64,000 bases of DNA, from the NCBI GenBank assembly GCA_025980765.1, contig JAICXB010000012.1, forward strand, positions 1-64,000, read 5' to 3'. The position numbers and the translations under genes are program-made. A model generated the notes under the pieces. That model was not told where the DNA came from. It did no database searches and saw only the letters and a program-made list of their open reading frames with translations. The stretch comes from Terriglobales bacterium. Lineage in GTDB: Bacteria; Acidobacteriota; Terriglobia; Terriglobales; Acidobacteriaceae. Positions 54,528-63,980 of the stretch are shown here, piece after piece. Position 1 is the stretch's first letter, and each line of letters starts with the position of its first letter.

Positions 54528-54735
54528 CCTGTTCGTTTCCTGTTATTTTTGTTGAATCCGTTTTGAACATCAACTAAGTCTCTGATTAGGAAATAGTTAG
54601 GATGGTTTTGGGTGGATTCCCTGTTCTTTCCTGTTCGTTTCCTCAGCGAACGGGAAAAATTGCGAAATTTGAGCAGATTTCGATGATTTCAGAATCCGAG
54701 CGAGAAATTCCCTGTATTTTTTCCCTGTTCTCAGG
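54528..54735 (-). repeat. 208-nt non-coding element, inverted copy 2
   Basis: Conserved blocks at 54528-54549, 54620-54647 and 54712-54735 are the reverse complement of those at 33599-33807, in the same order and spacing. The first block is identical over 22 positions. It lies in a 418-base spacer (54427-54844) between the convergent HEXXH and patatin genes. Confidence 0.75.
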
Positions 54736-54844
54736 AATAGACGCATTCTGGCCGGCAAGTCGGTCCACCCGTCGACCAGGTTTGGCCGTTATGCAGACTT
54801 GAAGCGAATCATTGGCAGGAAAGCTGCTGTTGGTGATGCAATCT

Positions 54845-55786
54845 TCAGCCCAGCGGAACGGGTTGTTGCAAGGCTGCCGGAACCGGTACTCGCGGCTTTT
54901 CCTGCTGGAGCGTGTAGTGGCTGTATGCCTCCCGTTCCTGCGCCCACGCACGGAATGTGGGCAGGACCTTGCGCGCGGCATCTTCGCCGACTTTGACGAT
55001 ATCGAGCGCTCGCTGAAATTGATCGAAGCCGAATGCGCTCACGTCCGGTTCCACCACCAGGTCCGCATGAGCCTGCCACAAACAGGTCATATTCGCCTGT
55101 GCGATGGAGAAGCACTGTCCGATAACTTCAAGCACGTGCTTCGGACTCTTCTGCACCCAATGTGCGCTGAAGTACACCGCCGCAACTCGGCTCGCTCCCA
55201 TTTTCTTGAGTGGCTCGGCCGGCACGGCATGCCCGAGTAGGCCATCGACCATGAGTCTGCCTCCGACGCTCACGGGCAGAAACACGCCGGGATAGGCGCA
55301 GCTCGCGCGCACCGGATCAACCAGCTTTCCGGAAGTAAACACGATCGGTTCTCCGGTCAGGAAGTCAGTCGCGGCGACAGCCAGGGGGATACGAAGTTCC
55401 TCAAATGTCTTTACTTTGAGAATGCGGTCCAGGAAACCAGTCATGCGGTCGTTCGTGCAGAGTCCGAAACGGGAGATGGTGTAGCGGGCAAAATCTTTAA
55501 AACGCACGATCGAGGCAATCTCTTCCAGCTCCTTGGCTGAAACGCCGCTGCAATAAGCAGCTCCGATTACCGCCCCTACACTGGTACCGCCAATAAAGTC
55601 GGGAATGATTCCTTCTTCATCCAGCACTTTGAGAATGCCCACGTGAGCGAGCCCGCGAGCAAAGCCTCCGCCCAGCGCCAGCCCGATTCGGCATGGCCGG
55701 GGTGGCTCCGGAACCTGAACTGGATGGTCCCTCGTTGCGCGTCCAAGCCCGCGCAATGATCGCTGAATGCCACTCAGTATCTTCAC
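54845..55786 (-). CDS. Patatin-like phospholipase
   Basis: A 313-residue lipid acyl hydrolase. Oxyanion loop GLALGGGFARGLAHVGIL near 35, nucleophile motif GGTSVGAVIGAAY near 65, and the dyad Asp in LMVDGLLGHAVP near 185. The catalytic Ser-Asp dyad is complete. GTG start with GAGG 7 bases ahead. No signal peptide is obvious, so it is cytoplasmic or uses another route. Convergent to the HEXXH gene. Confidence 0.9.
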   Translation of the reverse strand: MKILSGIQRSLRGLGRATRDHPVQVPEPPRPCRIGLALGGGFARGLAHVGILKVLDEEGIIPDFIGGTSVGAVIGAAYCSGVSAKELEEIASIVRFKDFARYTISRFGLCTNDRMTGFLDRILKVKTFEELRIPLAVAATDFLTGEPIVFTSGKLVDPVRASCAYPGVFLPVSVGGRLMVDGLLGHAVPAEPLKKMGASRVAAVYFSAHWVQKSPKHVLEVIGQCFSIAQANMTCLWQAHADLVVEPDVSAFGFDQFQRALDIVKVGEDAARKVLPTFRAWAQEREAYSHYTLQQEKPRVPVPAALQQPVPLG

Positions 55787-56019
55787 GGGAACCTCATCCC
55801 CGAAGCGCTAATTTGAGCGCCCTCAGTAGATACGATGCTCAGGCGATGCCGGGAAGATGCAGAACTGTGGGCTGAATTTTGAGGAACTCTGGCGCAATTC
55901 AGCGTTCCTAAAGTGGCCCATTTTGTAACCATCTCAATGACATTTAAGGCGAATCAAATAGAGATGGCGCAGGTAAGAGCGAAAACGCTGGTATCACAAT
56001 CTCTGATGAGGGTTAAACG

Positions 56020-56721
56020 ATGAAGACATGGATGATAGCTCCAGCTTTCTTGCTGGCCTTAGGAGTTGCCGCCGCTCAAACGGCGGGCTCAACAGGTAGC
56101 ATGAGCGGAAGCAGCACAAGTACAGGCCCTACCACCACCACCAATCCCACCATGACCAGCAGTCCGAGCACAGGGACACAAGCGGGAGCAACGGCGGGAT
56201 CTACAGCCGGAACTACTGCCGGCAGCACGATGGGTCAAACAACAACCACAACCCCAACTACGACCACCAATCCCAGCGCCACTACAGGAACTACGGGCAG
56301 CGTGGACCAGAATGGAACAACCGCCACCACAACGCCTAATTCGTCAGTAACCACCACAACACCTAATTCGTCAGTAACGGGAACGACAAACAGCACTGAA
56401 ACCGAAATGGGTACAGGCACAGCCTCTCCCAACGCAACCACGACCAGTCCGACCGGCAGTTCGACCTCGGTGAGCCCAAGCACGACGACCGGCACAACCG
56501 GAACTGCCACGACGACCCCTGGTACGACGGACACTATGGGAACGACGGCAACTACGGGGACAACCGGCACGACCGGCACCGCCACCCCGAACTCGACAAC
56601 AGCAACTCCGACTCCAGGCACGGCAGCGCCTGGCGCCTCTAGCAATCCGCAGGGAACCCCAACCGGAACTACTTCAACGACGCCCAACAGCGGAACCAGT
56701 TCGACCATTCCACACATCTAG
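56020..56721 (+). CDS. Exported Thr/Ser/Gly-rich low-complexity protein
   Basis: A 233-residue protein: signal peptide (WMIAPAFLLALGVAAAQ) and then over 80 percent Thr, Ser, Gly, Ala, Pro and Asn. TTTTPNSSV occurs as a tandem pair near 105-120. No folded domain is seen; it may be a glycosylated surface or matrix protein. GAGGG lies 7 bases ahead of the ATG. The opposite strand also stays open for much of its length, a composition effect. Confidence 0.7.
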   Translation: MKTWMIAPAFLLALGVAAAQTAGSTGSMSGSSTSTGPTTTTNPTMTSSPSTGTQAGATAGSTAGTTAGSTMGQTTTTTPTTTTNPSATTGTTGSVDQNGTTATTTPNSSVTTTTPNSSVTGTTNSTETEMGTGTASPNATTTSPTGSSTSVSPSTTTGTTGTATTTPGTTDTMGTTATTGTTGTTGTATPNSTTATPTPGTAAPGASSNPQGTPTGTTSTTPNSGTSSTIPHI

Positions 56722-56737
56722 CTGAAGAGCAGCTTTG

Positions 56738-56815
56738 CGCCCGGTGCACTCCTCAGAGTGCTCCGGGCGTGATGGCCTGAACATCATGGATAGAGACGGG
56801 GACCTGCCCGTCTCT
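56738..56815. terminator. Two hairpins after the Thr-rich gene
   Basis: CGCCCGG-T-GCACTC-CTCA-GAGTGC-T-CCGGGCG at 56738-56769, and AGAGACGGG-GACCTG-CCCGTCTCT at 56792-56815. The first is 17 bases past the stop. No T-run follows either. The rest of 56816-57275 shows no supported gene; a weak 82-residue frame at 56934 was not accepted. Confidence 0.55.
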
Positions 56816-57275
56816 ACTGATGAAGATTTATTGTTGGTTTTGCAATCGAGACGCGGCGTATCCCGTCTTCACCGCTGTCGGATTGATGGATAAACGTGCC
56901 GAAGATTAGCGGTTATTTAGAAGAGACCCAAAGTTGAAAAATATCTCAGATGAAAGTAAATCAGCGAACAGCAAGCAATACACAAGCGGCAATCACCCAG
57001 CCCCAAAAAGCGACTGTATGTATGCCGATGCGGAACCAGATATTGTCCAACAACTCATTATTCAAAAACATGGCCTTTGCTCCAGTTTGGGGGTAGCAGC
57101 TTCCCAGAGTGGTGCGGCTGGATCACTGCCTGAAGCTATTAAGCGACAGACTGCGGCGGGAACAAAGGCAAATCAATCCTAAGCAGTCACCGAAGTAATG
57201 GTGACGAATCAGATTCATTTCCAGTCTGTTCGTTCAGATCAACTGCCGGAAGAGCTTCCCGGCCAAACAGCAAAC

Positions 57276-59216
57276 CTACGCCGCGAGCCGGACTTTGCGC
57301 AGGAGCTCCTGAAAGCGGGGGTCGTTGCGCAGCGAGTCGTAGAATGGGTCAACCTTAAGCCCAAGCACTGCGTTGGAATGCTGAGCGTAGGCCTCCTGCA
57401 AGAGGCGAATGACTTCGTCCCTCTGATCTATGCCGGTGTACGCCAGGGGCAAAAGCAATGTATTGAGGCCCCCCGAAGCTTGCAGGGATTGTTTGACTCT
57501 TGAGAGCGCGTGGCGGGCCTCTGTTGGTTTTCCCATGCGGCCATAGATGTATGCCTCAAACGCCATAGTAGCCCCATCGGGTTGGGCCTTTTCCCATTTT
57601 CGAAGATCGGTGAGCGCCTCTGCGAATTTGCCCTGATGGATTTTTCCACTTACAAGGATGCTGTAGGCGCGAGAGTAATTAGGTTCCATTTCCAGCGCGG
57701 CCTGGGCTTGCTCGATCGCGCGATCATAGTTTCGGGAATAGAGGAGGATTGCCGCATGATCGGTAGCAATGATCGCGGAAAAGGGATCGAGTTGGCGCGC
57801 GCGTTCGCTCTCTGCCAGCGCTTCCTGAAATCGCCCTAATAACGATAAATCTTCGGCATACCACTGGTGGGCCGTGGCATAAGCTGGATCGAGTTGGATG
57901 GCCCGTCTATATTCTTTTTCGGCGGTTTGCCAATCGTAGTCATAGCTTTCGGCAACAAGAGCAAGCGAAGTGTGAGCTTCAGCAAGCGTTTCATCGAGTT
58001 CCATCGCCTTCAAAGCGGCCGCGCGGGCCTTGGGCATGTATTCATTCTGCGAAACCTCGTACCATGTGCTCATCAGCGCATAGGTATCGGCGAGTCCTGC
58101 ATAGGCTGGAGCATAGTCAGGGTCCTTCGCGATTGCCTGCTCAAAGTACTCCGCGGCTTGGCGAAAGCCTTGTGAGGTCCTCTGGTTCCAAAAGTAGCGG
58201 CCTTTGAGGTAAAGATCATAGGCTTGATAGGACTGGCTTGAGAGGCCCGCCGCCCGCACTGAATCCTTTATCTTATGGTCCCCGAGCGTCAGCTGGATTT
58301 CATCGGCCACCTCTTGCGCGATTTCGTCTTGCAGGGCCAGTAAGCTGGTTTCGTTGCGATCATATTCCCGAGACCAGACGCGCGTTTGGTCTTTCAGTTG
58401 AATCAATTGCGTCGAGATGCGCACGTGATTGGCATCGCGTCGCACGCTCCCCTCCAGCACATACTCGATTCCCAACTCGCGACCGACCTGCGCCAGTTGG
58501 GTTTGGCTGTGCTTGTAATGCATGATCGATGTTCGCGCGATCACGCCAAGTCGCTGAGGATCGAGCCGTCCCAATTGCGAGATCATCTCCTCGGTCAGCC
58601 CATCGCTGAAATAGTCTTGCGTGGGATCTCCGGTGAGGTTCTCGAACGGCAGCACCGCCAGCGTGATCCGCTGGGGTTCGGGCTGCGAACGATGCAAAGA
58701 GCGCCAGGCTGGGTATGCAGTAGCGGCGCCCAGCACAACAACGGCCATCAGCCACAGCCACCCCTTGCTTGTAGGCGGCGACTCAGAAGCAATGGCAACA
58801 ACGTTTACCTGCTGCGAGGGTAGCAGCTCGACCATTGGGCTTGAGTCGGCTGTGACCGGAGACTCCGAGACTGAGCCATTGCCCGAGGCGATCTTGCGCA
58901 CCTCGGCAGTGAAACAGTAACCCTTGCCGGGTACAGTGACGATGTAATTGCGCTCTTCCGCGGCCTCGCCCAGAGCCTTGCGCAGGTGAAAAACGTGCTG
59001 CGGTAGGTTCGCCTCTTCGACAAACGAGTCGGGCCAGAGGGTCGCCATCAGGTGTTGCTTGGTCACGATGTCGCCCGGGTGATCGACCAGCACCAGGAGC
59101 ATTTCCATCGCTTTTGCCGTTAATGGAACGGTTTCGCCATCGCGGAAAAGCCGGCGCTTCTGCTTGTCCAACCGGTAACGACCGAACTCGTACAGGGTGT
59201 TATGCGGCGAGCTCAT
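57276..59216 (-). CDS. CadC-like winged-helix regulator with TolB-like and TPR parts
   Basis: A 646-residue one-component regulator. Residues 1-105 form an OmpR-type winged helix (LTAKAMEMLLVLVDHPGDIV, NLPQHVFHLRKALGE). A membrane helix follows near 150-170 (WLWLMAVVVLGAATAYPAW). The periplasmic part has a TolB-like strand (LAVLPFENLTGDPTQDYFSD) and about seven TPRs (AYAGLADTYALMSTWYEVS). It would sense an envelope signal and bind DNA directly. Divergent from the FIMAH protein across phased direct repeats, which suggests that gene is its target. Confidence 0.88.
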   Translation of the reverse strand: MSSPHNTLYEFGRYRLDKQKRRLFRDGETVPLTAKAMEMLLVLVDHPGDIVTKQHLMATLWPDSFVEEANLPQHVFHLRKALGEAAEERNYIVTVPGKGYCFTAEVRKIASGNGSVSESPVTADSSPMVELLPSQQVNVVAIASESPPTSKGWLWLMAVVVLGAATAYPAWRSLHRSQPEPQRITLAVLPFENLTGDPTQDYFSDGLTEEMISQLGRLDPQRLGVIARTSIMHYKHSQTQLAQVGRELGIEYVLEGSVRRDANHVRISTQLIQLKDQTRVWSREYDRNETSLLALQDEIAQEVADEIQLTLGDHKIKDSVRAAGLSSQSYQAYDLYLKGRYFWNQRTSQGFRQAAEYFEQAIAKDPDYAPAYAGLADTYALMSTWYEVSQNEYMPKARAAALKAMELDETLAEAHTSLALVAESYDYDWQTAEKEYRRAIQLDPAYATAHQWYAEDLSLLGRFQEALAESERARQLDPFSAIIATDHAAILLYSRNYDRAIEQAQAALEMEPNYSRAYSILVSGKIHQGKFAEALTDLRKWEKAQPDGATMAFEAYIYGRMGKPTEARHALSRVKQSLQASGGLNTLLLPLAYTGIDQRDEVIRLLQEAYAQHSNAVLGLKVDPFYDSLRNDPRFQELLRKVRLAA

Positions 59217-59240
59217 ACATCCAAGTCAACTTCAGCGCGA

Positions 59241-59278
59241 TTTAAGAAGTTTTAAAGCGCCAATTAAAGACATTTAAG
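59241..59278. promoter_or_regulatory. Four phased TTTAAG boxes
   Basis: TTTAAG (59241), TTTAAAG (59251), TTAAAG (59264) and TTTAAG (59273) recur about every 9-13 bases on one face of the helix. Direct repeats of this spacing suit OmpR-type winged-helix dimers. They lie 25 bases upstream of the regulator and 158 bases before the secreted protein gene. Confidence 0.5.
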
Positions 59279-59435
59279 GACCGGCTCTTGCAAATTGCCT
59301 CTCCCGCAAAGACTCAAAGGCATTTGCAACTCAGGTGAATTTTGGGGGACGCCAGTCTACCACGCTTCAGTTGATGACCGGCACATCCTCGTCCCTCCCA
59401 AACGGTTGATTGGTTTCGCACAAGAGAGGAAGACT

Positions 59436-62204
59436 ATGCGTGATCAAAAGAGATTCCTGTCTGTTTTGTCCATGGCCATCGTGCTCCTGCTGGCTGGTAT
59501 CGGCTTGCTTGTTCCCGCCACATTCGCTCAAGCGAATCAGCCGCCTATTCAGGCCACTAGGGCATTCGAAGCCCCGGGTTGCAGCGACATCAACCTCGGC
59601 GGCGATGACATCACCCTACTTGGTATTGGCCTCACGCATGTCCCAGACCCGGAGCGAGGGAATCCCGAGTGGAAGGCCATCACCCTCGACCCGAGTAAGC
59701 CAACGAATCTTCAGCCGCCGGTTGTATTGGAAGGATTGGTGACGCCTCAGGCCCAGAATGAAACCTCGAGCTCACAAGCATCGTCCGAAGTTGCCGAAGA
59801 AGACCTTTGGTGGAACCATTACAGCCATGACTTTACGGTCAAAGTCATTCCCGATCCGGCTTATCACTACCTCCTGTCATCGTTTGTGAACACCGACGGC
59901 TCAATTGGGGTTCATACCGACATGGAGGTTGAATGGGACAGTGCCAGCTTGATGGATGAAAAGGAAGGCTTCGAGCGGATTTGGGGGGCAGTACCAGAGT
60001 TTGTCTGGCCCACCGTCGGCGATCGTGTCTGGGTTTCGGGACGCTGGATTTTCGATTGTGGCCACGACGACAGTTCTGACATCGAGCACGTGCAGTTCAG
60101 CACCGAGATTCACCCTCCTCGCGCTCTGGTCGCGTTTCGTTTGAATCACCCCGCTCTGGACTCGTTTCCTACGCCACGGGTTTCAGCGCCTAACTTTCCT
60201 GCTCCACAAAGCTATCTGCCCGTAACCGGTCAGCCAGTCACGCTACCGCCCGACGCACCGAACAGCGGTCCTACCAATGTGCCAGTAACGGAAGCCGATA
60301 TCTTCGTAAGCGGCAATGGAGGCGCAGCCAACGACTTATGCGCTATCACCGGCAATCCCTGCGCCGGACACACCGGGCCAATCCTCCCGGTGAATGACCG
60401 CAATTACGTGTTCGACATCTACCCTCCCGGAACGGGCTACTTCTTCCACAACGACAACGGGACCTTTCCGGTCGGTCCGCCGGTTGCGGGCGCATCATTG
60501 CAATGGCGTATCGTGGACCATTTCAGCGAGCTTCCTGCGCACGCCTGCGGTGGTGTGGATAACACCAACTGCATCACTGTGGATCCCATCATTTGCCTTC
60601 TCGATTCCTCGACCCCGCCCCCGGACCAGTCAGAGACCGGCTGTCCGCCGGTACCGGCTGAACCCACGCGGCTGCGGGTCATACTTCCTTTTGCCAACTC
60701 AAATGCAAACTTCTTTGCTCAAAGCATCCTGCTCGGGTGGGACGACGTCCCCACGCCGGCAAACAACACACCAGGCGTGCGAACGTTCCAAGTACGACTG
60801 CATAATCTTACCGTCAAAGACAATGGCTCAGGGTGCTGCAATGACTCCGATTGGCGGGTATTTGTGAATGTCGGCGGCCAGTACCGTTACATGAGCCGGA
60901 TCTTTGACGCTAAGAGTGATGGCACGAGCGTCTGCAATGGCGCCGACCCTCTAACGGACAATGGCAACGACGATTGCTATCGGTTTGACGGCGTTCCGTG
61001 GACCGTAAGCGTGGAGGATGGCACGCCCATTCACGTTGCCGTGGGTGGATATGTGGCCAGAGGTTTGGAAGACTCCTCAAGTAATGTCGTTCTGTGCCGC
61101 AATTTCCCTGGGGGTTGCGACACTCCTACCGATTTCGATCCCACAGACAAGCCCTTTCTGGATTTAGGTTTCGACAACGACGACCGGATCGGCACTTACG
61201 AATTCGACCTGGTAGCGCCGGATTACGATGCCCCCGCTCCTAAAACCACCGACCAGTTCGGTTGCGCAGTGTTTTCCCTGACTGGTTGCTCACTGCGATA
61301 CGAAGTTGAATTCAATGTGCAAGAAATACCCGGTGCTGCAGCCCCTGTAAGCGCTCCGCTGGGCATCGGCGCACCAAACTTCGGTCAGTTTGTCACTTCC
61401 GCCACTCCCCTTACACTGGGCTCGACATCTTCCGATGCCGAGGGCTTCCAATATCGGTCTTATCTTCAAGGAGGGCCGCTCCCGACTTATTCTTCCACAC
61501 CATTCCCAGTGCATTGGACGCATGCCGATTTCGCGCCAGGCTCTCAGTCTGTGCCGGTGTTCATCAGCGGCGCAGATGGGCCGTATTTTCTGCAGTACTC
61601 GGCGCAGAGCTTCGGGCAATTGCTCGAACCCCGACACACCGCGACGCTGACCCTGGACAACACCCCGCCGGTGATCGCGATAGCCCAGCCTCAGGCTACG
61701 ACTTACCCGCATACCGCGGTGCTGGTGCTCAGTTACACCATCGACGATGGCACGGGTTCAGGAGTTGCGTCATCCACGCCTACACTCGATGGAATGACAA
61801 CGCTGCCCGGCATCCCCAGCCTTCAGAGCGGCCAAGCGATCAACCTGCTGACCGAATTGGCGTTAGGCACACACACCTTCAGCGCCACCGCAACCGACAA
61901 CCTGAACAATACTGATAACTCTTCAGTTACATTCACGATTATCGTCACCGCTGACAGCATCAAGGGGGACGTCACGCAATTTCTCCAGAGCGGCGCGATA
62001 AAGAATTCCGGCGAGGCGAATTCTCTACTCGCCAAGCTGGAGGCCGCTGCCGCCGCACGGGCCAGAGGCCAGTGCTCCACTGCCGCCGACAACTACTCCG
62101 CGTTTATCAATGAGCTGAACGCACAATCAGGGAAGGGCGTCGATCCCGCCGCGGCGGCAATCATGGTTACCGATGCGCAGTATTTGATTGTTCACTGCCC
62201 GTGA
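59436..62204 (+). CDS. Large exported protein with C-terminal FIMAH domain
   Basis: A 922-residue protein: signal peptide (LSMAIVLLLAGIGLLVPATF), a long unrecognised beta-rich region with many Cys and Asp (VWVSGRWIFDCGHDD, NDEWRVFVN-like strands), a Big-type Ig region (VLVLSYTIDDGTGSGVASS) and a FIMAH domain (IKGDVTQFLQSGAIKNSGEA, ending VHCP). FIMAH domains occur at the end of secreted proteins and are thought to have a surface-attachment role. GAGGA lies 6 bases before ATG 59436. Expression probably depends on the divergent regulator. Confidence 0.72.
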   Translation: MRDQKRFLSVLSMAIVLLLAGIGLLVPATFAQANQPPIQATRAFEAPGCSDINLGGDDITLLGIGLTHVPDPERGNPEWKAITLDPSKPTNLQPPVVLEGLVTPQAQNETSSSQASSEVAEEDLWWNHYSHDFTVKVIPDPAYHYLLSSFVNTDGSIGVHTDMEVEWDSASLMDEKEGFERIWGAVPEFVWPTVGDRVWVSGRWIFDCGHDDSSDIEHVQFSTEIHPPRALVAFRLNHPALDSFPTPRVSAPNFPAPQSYLPVTGQPVTLPPDAPNSGPTNVPVTEADIFVSGNGGAANDLCAITGNPCAGHTGPILPVNDRNYVFDIYPPGTGYFFHNDNGTFPVGPPVAGASLQWRIVDHFSELPAHACGGVDNTNCITVDPIICLLDSSTPPPDQSETGCPPVPAEPTRLRVILPFANSNANFFAQSILLGWDDVPTPANNTPGVRTFQVRLHNLTVKDNGSGCCNDSDWRVFVNVGGQYRYMSRIFDAKSDGTSVCNGADPLTDNGNDDCYRFDGVPWTVSVEDGTPIHVAVGGYVARGLEDSSSNVVLCRNFPGGCDTPTDFDPTDKPFLDLGFDNDDRIGTYEFDLVAPDYDAPAPKTTDQFGCAVFSLTGCSLRYEVEFNVQEIPGAAAPVSAPLGIGAPNFGQFVTSATPLTLGSTSSDAEGFQYRSYLQGGPLPTYSSTPFPVHWTHADFAPGSQSVPVFISGADGPYFLQYSAQSFGQLLEPRHTATLTLDNTPPVIAIAQPQATTYPHTAVLVLSYTIDDGTGSGVASSTPTLDGMTTLPGIPSLQSGQAINLLTELALGTHTFSATATDNLNNTDNSSVTFTIIVTADSIKGDVTQFLQSGAIKNSGEANSLLAKLEAAAAARARGQCSTAADNYSAFINELNAQSGKGVDPAAAAIMVTDAQYLIVHCP

Positions 62205-62387
62205 TGCTGGCGCTGCGCTTCAGTTCAAGGGAGCGTCGCGCGTCGGCGGGATGGTGGTGGCACGAAAAAATTCGCAGGTGCGCGTAGTCCGACGCAGAGT
62301 GTAATACAGTTTTGGAGACGATCTGCTGCACTCTGGCCTCACGGACTGAATGCTGAGGATCTCGGCAAAAAGAGCCGCGCCTTACCC

Positions 62388-63866
62388 TCAAAAGAGCAAC
62401 CCGCTCGATGCAGCGCTGATTTCTGCCCGAAAAGTCTCGTCTTTGAGCGATTCCAGATTGATCTGGACATTGGCCAGGCCACCCTCAATTGCAGTCTTGG
62501 CCAGGGAACTCGCGACCGCAAGATCCGACCACATGTTCTTGCTGGTGATCGGCTTGAGCGATTCGACGATCTGGCGCACGCGATGCGCGCTCTGGGCGAT
62601 TCCGAGTGGTACCCGGGTGGCGCTCTTCAAGGCTTCGGAAATCATGCGTTCACCAATATCCGGAGCGGAGGCCTTCGCGTCTTTATAGGCCTTCATGACC
62701 TCTGCATAGGACGCCGCATCGAGGTCGATGCTGATTTTAAGCTGCTCGCGAATGCGTCCCAATTCGGCAACGGCCTCGCTCAACTCGCGCTCGTACTGCA
62801 GATAAGCTTTCTTCCCCCGCGACATTGCCGCGACCATCGCTGCGAGCGCCGCGGCCATCGCGCCTGCTGCTGCCGACGCGCTGCCGCCTCCAGGCGTTGC
62901 GGTTGGCGCTGCCAACTGCTCGATGAACGGCTCAACCACGGCCCGAATCCCCCCAACAGCGGCTTTTCCGCCCATCACGGCTGCCAGCCGGTTCTCCAGG
63001 ATCAACGACGAATCGAAGTTTTCTACCTGCAGAAACCACTCGGCGGCTTGCTCTAAAGCCCGTTTTGGGATCAGTCCAACGATCTCGCTCGATACCGCCA
63101 TTGCTCCGTAACGGGCGGCTTCGCGCTTTACGAACTCGAAGACGCGGGCGATCGGCGTCTGATCGAAGTCGGTCAGGTTCATCGAAACTTGCGCCATTCC
63201 CCGAACTGGGACGCCCATTCCCTTTACGAAACGGAAGCCGCCATTGGAAAACCGCGCGGCTTTGGCGATCTTCTTCGCGATCTCAACATCAGCGGTGTTG
63301 AGATAAACGTTGTAGGCGATGAGCGGCTTGCGCGCACCTACCACGGTTGCTCCGGCGGTAGAATGCAGCGAATTCTCGCCGAAGTCGGGACGCCGATCGG
63401 GATTGGTTGTGACTTCCGCGCGCAGTCCTTCGAACTGTCCGCGGCGAATGTTCTCAAGGTTCTGGCGCTCCGGACGCGCGGCTGCCGCTTCGTACAGGTA
63501 CACCGGAACCTGAAATCGCTTCCAAATCTCCGCGCCGACGTGGCGCGACATGGCCACGCAGTCTTCCAGAGTGACGCCTTCAATGGGAATAAAGGGCACC
63601 ACGTCTGCGGCGCCTATGCGGGGATGTGCGCCCTGATGCCGCGTGAGATCGATCAACTCCGCGGCTTTCCCTACGCCGCGAATGGCGGCTTCCGCGACAG
63701 AATCACGATCTCCAACCAGCGTGATCACGCAACGGTTGTGGTCGGAGTCCATTTCTTTGTCGAGCAGATACACGCCATCGAGCTTCATGGCGGCAATGAT
63801 GGCTTCAACTTTGGCGGGATCGCGTCCTTCAGAAAAGTTGGGAACACATTCAACGAGCGTTGACAT
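62388..63866 (-). CDS. ftcD: Glutamate formimidoyltransferase/cyclodeaminase
   Basis: A 492-residue bifunctional enzyme of histidine breakdown feeding one-carbon folate. N-terminal transferase: VECVPNFSEGRDPAKVEAI, LTRHQGAHPRIGAADVVPFI, and IAYNVYLNTADVEIAKKIA. C-terminal cyclodeaminase: PTATPGGGSASAAAGAMAAA and SIDLDAASYAEVMKAYKDAK. Both active-site loops are present. No other hut gene is visible in the window. No clear ribosome site before ATG 63866. Confidence 0.95.
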   Translation of the reverse strand: MSTLVECVPNFSEGRDPAKVEAIIAAMKLDGVYLLDKEMDSDHNRCVITLVGDRDSVAEAAIRGVGKAAELIDLTRHQGAHPRIGAADVVPFIPIEGVTLEDCVAMSRHVGAEIWKRFQVPVYLYEAAAARPERQNLENIRRGQFEGLRAEVTTNPDRRPDFGENSLHSTAGATVVGARKPLIAYNVYLNTADVEIAKKIAKAARFSNGGFRFVKGMGVPVRGMAQVSMNLTDFDQTPIARVFEFVKREAARYGAMAVSSEIVGLIPKRALEQAAEWFLQVENFDSSLILENRLAAVMGGKAAVGGIRAVVEPFIEQLAAPTATPGGGSASAAAGAMAAALAAMVAAMSRGKKAYLQYERELSEAVAELGRIREQLKISIDLDAASYAEVMKAYKDAKASAPDIGERMISEALKSATRVPLGIAQSAHRVRQIVESLKPITSKNMWSDLAVASSLAKTAIEGGLANVQINLESLKDETFRAEISAASSGLLF

Positions 63867-63879
63867 GAATCTGAGCTTA

Positions 63880-63980
63880 GCAAAAAGCGATAAGCGGCAA
63901 GACAGTAAGCGATAAGCAAAACCTTTGATGTTAGCTTATCCCGCTTATTGCTTACCGCTTATTGCTTATTGCTTCCTTAT
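63880..63980. repeat. AAGCGATAAGC/GCTTATTGC spacer repeat
   Basis: Plus-strand aagcgataagcggcaag words (63886-63917) are followed by complementary gcttatcccgcttattgctt words (63932-63980), so an imperfect hairpin can form upstream of ftcD. It is the same word family as at 41898-42028. The window ends 20 bases later. Confidence 0.6.

Noticed and set aside
56235-56717. Valine-rich 160-residue frame opposite the Thr-rich gene
   Set aside because: Complement of ACN codons gives GTN/GTT-like valine codons; open only because of repeat composition.
56934-57182. 82-residue plus-strand frame
   Set aside because: TTG start without ribosome site, no hydrophobic or domain pattern; left as non-coding.
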